From Oscillospiraceae bacterium (GTDB lineage: Bacteria; Bacillota; Clostridia; Oscillospirales; Oscillospiraceae), in contig JAEDEN010000078.1 of the NCBI GenBank assembly GCA_016293265.1, positions 1 through 7,246 on the forward strand: a stretch of DNA of 7,246 nt. The letters are read 5' to 3'. Below, in pieces: positions 5,501 through 7,246 of this stretch. Positions within the stretch are counted from its first letter, which is position 1, and each line of letters starts with the position of its first letter. The notes under the pieces were generated by a model. That model made no database searches, was not told the origin of the DNA, and worked only from the letters and a program-made list of their open reading frames with translations. The position numbers were made by a program, and so were the translations under genes.

Positions 5501-5529
5501 TTGATGGAATGGACGGCTTTTGCTATACT
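5501..5529 (+). promoter_or_regulatory. Sigma-A promoter for cardiolipin synthase (extended -10)
   Basis: TTGATG (5501-5506) and TATACT (5524-5529) are separated by 17 bp, with TG at 5521-5522 forming an extended -10. It begins 16 bases past the T run of the pncB terminator, so the downstream gene is an independent unit. The predicted leader is about 40 nt. Confidence 0.78.
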
Positions 5530-5575
5530 ATAACGATAAATCCATGGCAGATCGTCAGAAAGGAGATGACCTCTG

Positions 5576-7138
5576 GTGCATAGCAGGCCTGCACACACGG
5601 CAGAGCGGACGGAACGGAGGATTTCTGCCGCCACCAGTATCCTCATGTGCGCGCTGACGGTAATCGCACAGATCGTCACCACACTGCTGCTGACTATATT
5701 CCTTCGGGAAAAGGCCAGCATTGTCTACGGCTTTTTGGTATTTGTCGGCGCAGTTTTTGCCATTCGGGTCTATCAGAGGCCCGGCAGCCCCTCCTATAAG
5801 CTGGTGTGGATGTGCCTGCTGCTGGCGCTGCCGGTGTCCGGGATGATCCTCTTCTGTCTTTGGGGCGGCACCCACCAGGCCAAGAGCCTGAGCCTGAAAA
5901 AGGTCTCGCCCATCCGCCTGTGGGAGAGCCAGCGCATGGACAGTGAGACCAACCTTGCCCGTCTTCGCCGCCAGTCTCCGGATTGGGGCCGCCTTGCGGG
6001 TTACCTCCAGAAGCGGGGATTTCTGCTTTACCGCAGGACAAGGGTCCACTATATCAAAAGCGGCGCGGAATTTTTTGAGGATCTTATTTCTCACCTGGAA
6101 AAAGCGGAAACCTATATTTTTATGGAGTATTATATCCTGGCGGAGGGGCAGCTCTGGGACCGCATTTTCGAGGTTTTGAAGCGCCGTGCTGCGGCGGGAG
6201 TGGAGGTCCATATCATTTTTGATGACTTCGGCAATCTGACCCGCCTCTCCGACCGTACGCTGCAGGTCATGCAGGATGCCGGCATTGAGGTGGAGGTATT
6301 CAATCCCGTTCACCGTTACGTCAGCCGCATTTATTTCAACTATCGGGATCACCGTAAGATCACCGTGATCGACGGTGAAATCGCCTATACCGGCGGCATT
6401 AATATCGGCGATGAATATGCAAACCTGGTGGAGCGCTTTGGACACTGGAAGGACAGCGGCATCCGCGTGGAGGGCGAGGGAGCCTGGGGCTTTGCTGCCC
6501 AATTCATTCAGATGTGGAAAATGATGGGCCGCACGCTGCACAATGAGGATGACTATTACCGCTCCCGGCATCAGGCGGAGGAAGGAGCCGGCTTCTGCCA
6601 GCCCTTTACGGATGGCCCTCTGAATAATCCCGATAATCCGGCGGAAGAAACCTATATTCAGCTTATCAGCTCGGCAAAACGGATGCTGTATATCACCACA
6701 CCATATTATGCGGTGGAGGATTCCGTTCAGAAGGCACTTTGCATCGCAGCAGACGCCGGCGTGGATGTGCGGCTGATGATCCCCGCAATCCCGGACCATA
6801 AGATGACCTATATGGTGGCGGAGACATATTGGGGGGAACTGCTGCATCACGGTGTGAAGATTTATAAGTATACGCCCGGGTTTATCCATTCCAAAAGCGT
6901 AATGGTGGACCGGGAGGTGGCCCTGGTGGGCAGTATCAATATGGATTACCGCTCTTTCCAGCTCCATTATGAGTGCGGAGCGCTGATGTACCATATGCCT
7001 GCTGTGGAGGAACTGCTGGAGGATTTGGACCAGGTGATGGCGGTCAGCACGCCTTATACCCTGGCGGATTGGAGCAAGCGGCCCTGGTATCGCCGGGCGT
7101 TTGCGTCGGTGCTGCGGCTGGGTGCCATCTGGCTATAA
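5576..7138 (+). CDS. cls: Cardiolipin synthase, phospholipase D superfamily
   Basis: A 520-residue membrane enzyme that condenses two phosphatidylglycerols to cardiolipin and glycerol. The N-terminus has hydrophobic segments at about 20-43, 48-65 and 76-97, matching the PLDc_N membrane region, although three is more than the usual two. Two phospholipase D motifs follow: HRKITVID (His259, Lys261, Asp266) followed by GGIN, and HSKSVMVD (His438, Lys440, Asp445) followed by GSINMD. The paired HxKx4D motifs, their spacing of about 180 residues and the length (usual 480-515) fit bacterial Cls closely. The start is a GTG, preceded by AAAGGAG with a rather long spacing of about 10 nt; no better in-frame start lies upstream, and the product begins with a plausible short basic cytosolic segment. 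It is a single-gene unit. No clear terminator follows; an AT-only hairpin (7166-7180) lacks both a GC stem and a T-tract. Confidence 0.95.
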   Translation: MHSRPAHTAERTERRISAATSILMCALTVIAQIVTTLLLTIFLREKASIVYGFLVFVGAVFAIRVYQRPGSPSYKLVWMCLLLALPVSGMILFCLWGGTHQAKSLSLKKVSPIRLWESQRMDSETNLARLRRQSPDWGRLAGYLQKRGFLLYRRTRVHYIKSGAEFFEDLISHLEKAETYIFMEYYILAEGQLWDRIFEVLKRRAAAGVEVHIIFDDFGNLTRLSDRTLQVMQDAGIEVEVFNPVHRYVSRIYFNYRDHRKITVIDGEIAYTGGINIGDEYANLVERFGHWKDSGIRVEGEGAWGFAAQFIQMWKMMGRTLHNEDDYYRSRHQAEEGAGFCQPFTDGPLNNPDNPAEETYIQLISSAKRMLYITTPYYAVEDSVQKALCIAADAGVDVRLMIPAIPDHKMTYMVAETYWGELLHHGVKIYKYTPGFIHSKSVMVDREVALVGSINMDYRSFQLHYECGALMYHMPAVEELLEDLDQVMAVSTPYTLADWSKRPWYRRAFASVLRLGAIWL

Positions 7139-7199
7139 TGAATCCCGATAAAAGATAAGCAAAACTAATATCGAATATTAAAAAGTTGTCGAAAAGCCC

Positions 7200-7228
7200 T
7201 TGACAAAAGGGGAGGCATCTGGTATTCT
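7200..7228 (+). promoter_or_regulatory. Strong sigma-A promoter at the right edge, target outside the window
   Basis: A perfect TTGACA (7200-7205) and TATTCT (7223-7228) are separated by 17 bp. The predicted start is near 7235, only about 12 bases before the window ends, so the gene driven is not visible. No start codon or ribosome site follows within the window. It may drive the next protein gene or a stable RNA; nothing here decides. Confidence 0.72.
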
Positions 7229-7246
7229 AAGCAAGCTGTCAGGGCG

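Noticed and set aside
5566..5583. Five-codon open frame (ATG to TAG) overlapping the cls GTG start, possible regulatory leader peptide
   Set aside because: Its ATG directly abuts the AGGAG site with no spacing, so ribosomes could not use it efficiently. The overlap is most simply chance.
5555..6994. Minus-strand open frame of 479 codons opposite cls
   Set aside because: The plus-strand frame carries both HKD motifs. The antisense frame is a compositional shadow with no family features or ribosome site.
7166..7180. AT-only hairpin (TAATAT-CGA-ATATTA) as a cls terminator
   Set aside because: The stem has no GC pairs and is followed by A residues rather than T, so it cannot act as an intrinsic terminator on the plus strand.

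Overview
The window is a compact, high-GC, gene-dense chromosomal stretch typical of a Gram-positive gut clostridium, most likely of the Oscillospiraceae (Flavonifractor/Oscillibacter-like). This placement is an inference from gene content: efp followed by a CD1247-type acidic zinc-ribbon gene, a YqeG-family phosphatase, a type II pantothenate kinase, strong Shine-Dalgarno sites, 17-bp-spaced sigma-A promoters and GC-rich genes separated by AT-rich promoters. I see no insertion sequence, CRISPR array, prophage gene, tRNA or rRNA.

Layout. Bases 1-84 are the C-terminal end of rpsU (ribosomal protein S21), closed by a strong hairpin terminator. A minus-strand gene (183-941) encodes a GH18-fold protein with no signal peptide. 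Divergent from it is a yqeG-like HAD phosphatase gene (1013-1525). Next comes efp (1683-2252), with its own promoter and a structured leader of about 80 nt. An intercistronic hairpin with a poor T-tract separates efp from a small, very acidic zinc-ribbon gene (2337-2777) that has no convincing promoter and is probably expressed by read-through. A perfect 14-bp hairpin then ends transcription from both sides, because the next gene, coaW (2940-3773), runs on the minus strand. coaW is divergent from pncB (3989-5440, nicotinate phosphoribosyltransferase). The intergenic region has a near-consensus promoter in each direction and repeated TGACA/TGTC elements between them. After the pncB terminator comes a cardiolipin synthase gene (5576-7138) with its own extended -10 promoter. 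The window closes on a strong promoter (7200-7228) for something lying beyond the edge.

How the genes fit together. The contents are housekeeping: translation (S21, EF-P), cofactor synthesis (first step of CoA synthesis from pantothenate, first step of NAD salvage from nicotinate) and membrane lipid (cardiolipin). The coaW/pncB divergent pair joins two vitamin-to-cofactor entry steps around one control region. There is no obvious novel multi-gene system. The parts that deserve a second look are the regulatory DNA at efp and at coaW/pncB, the undescribed zinc-ribbon partner of efp, and the cytosolic GH18-like protein.
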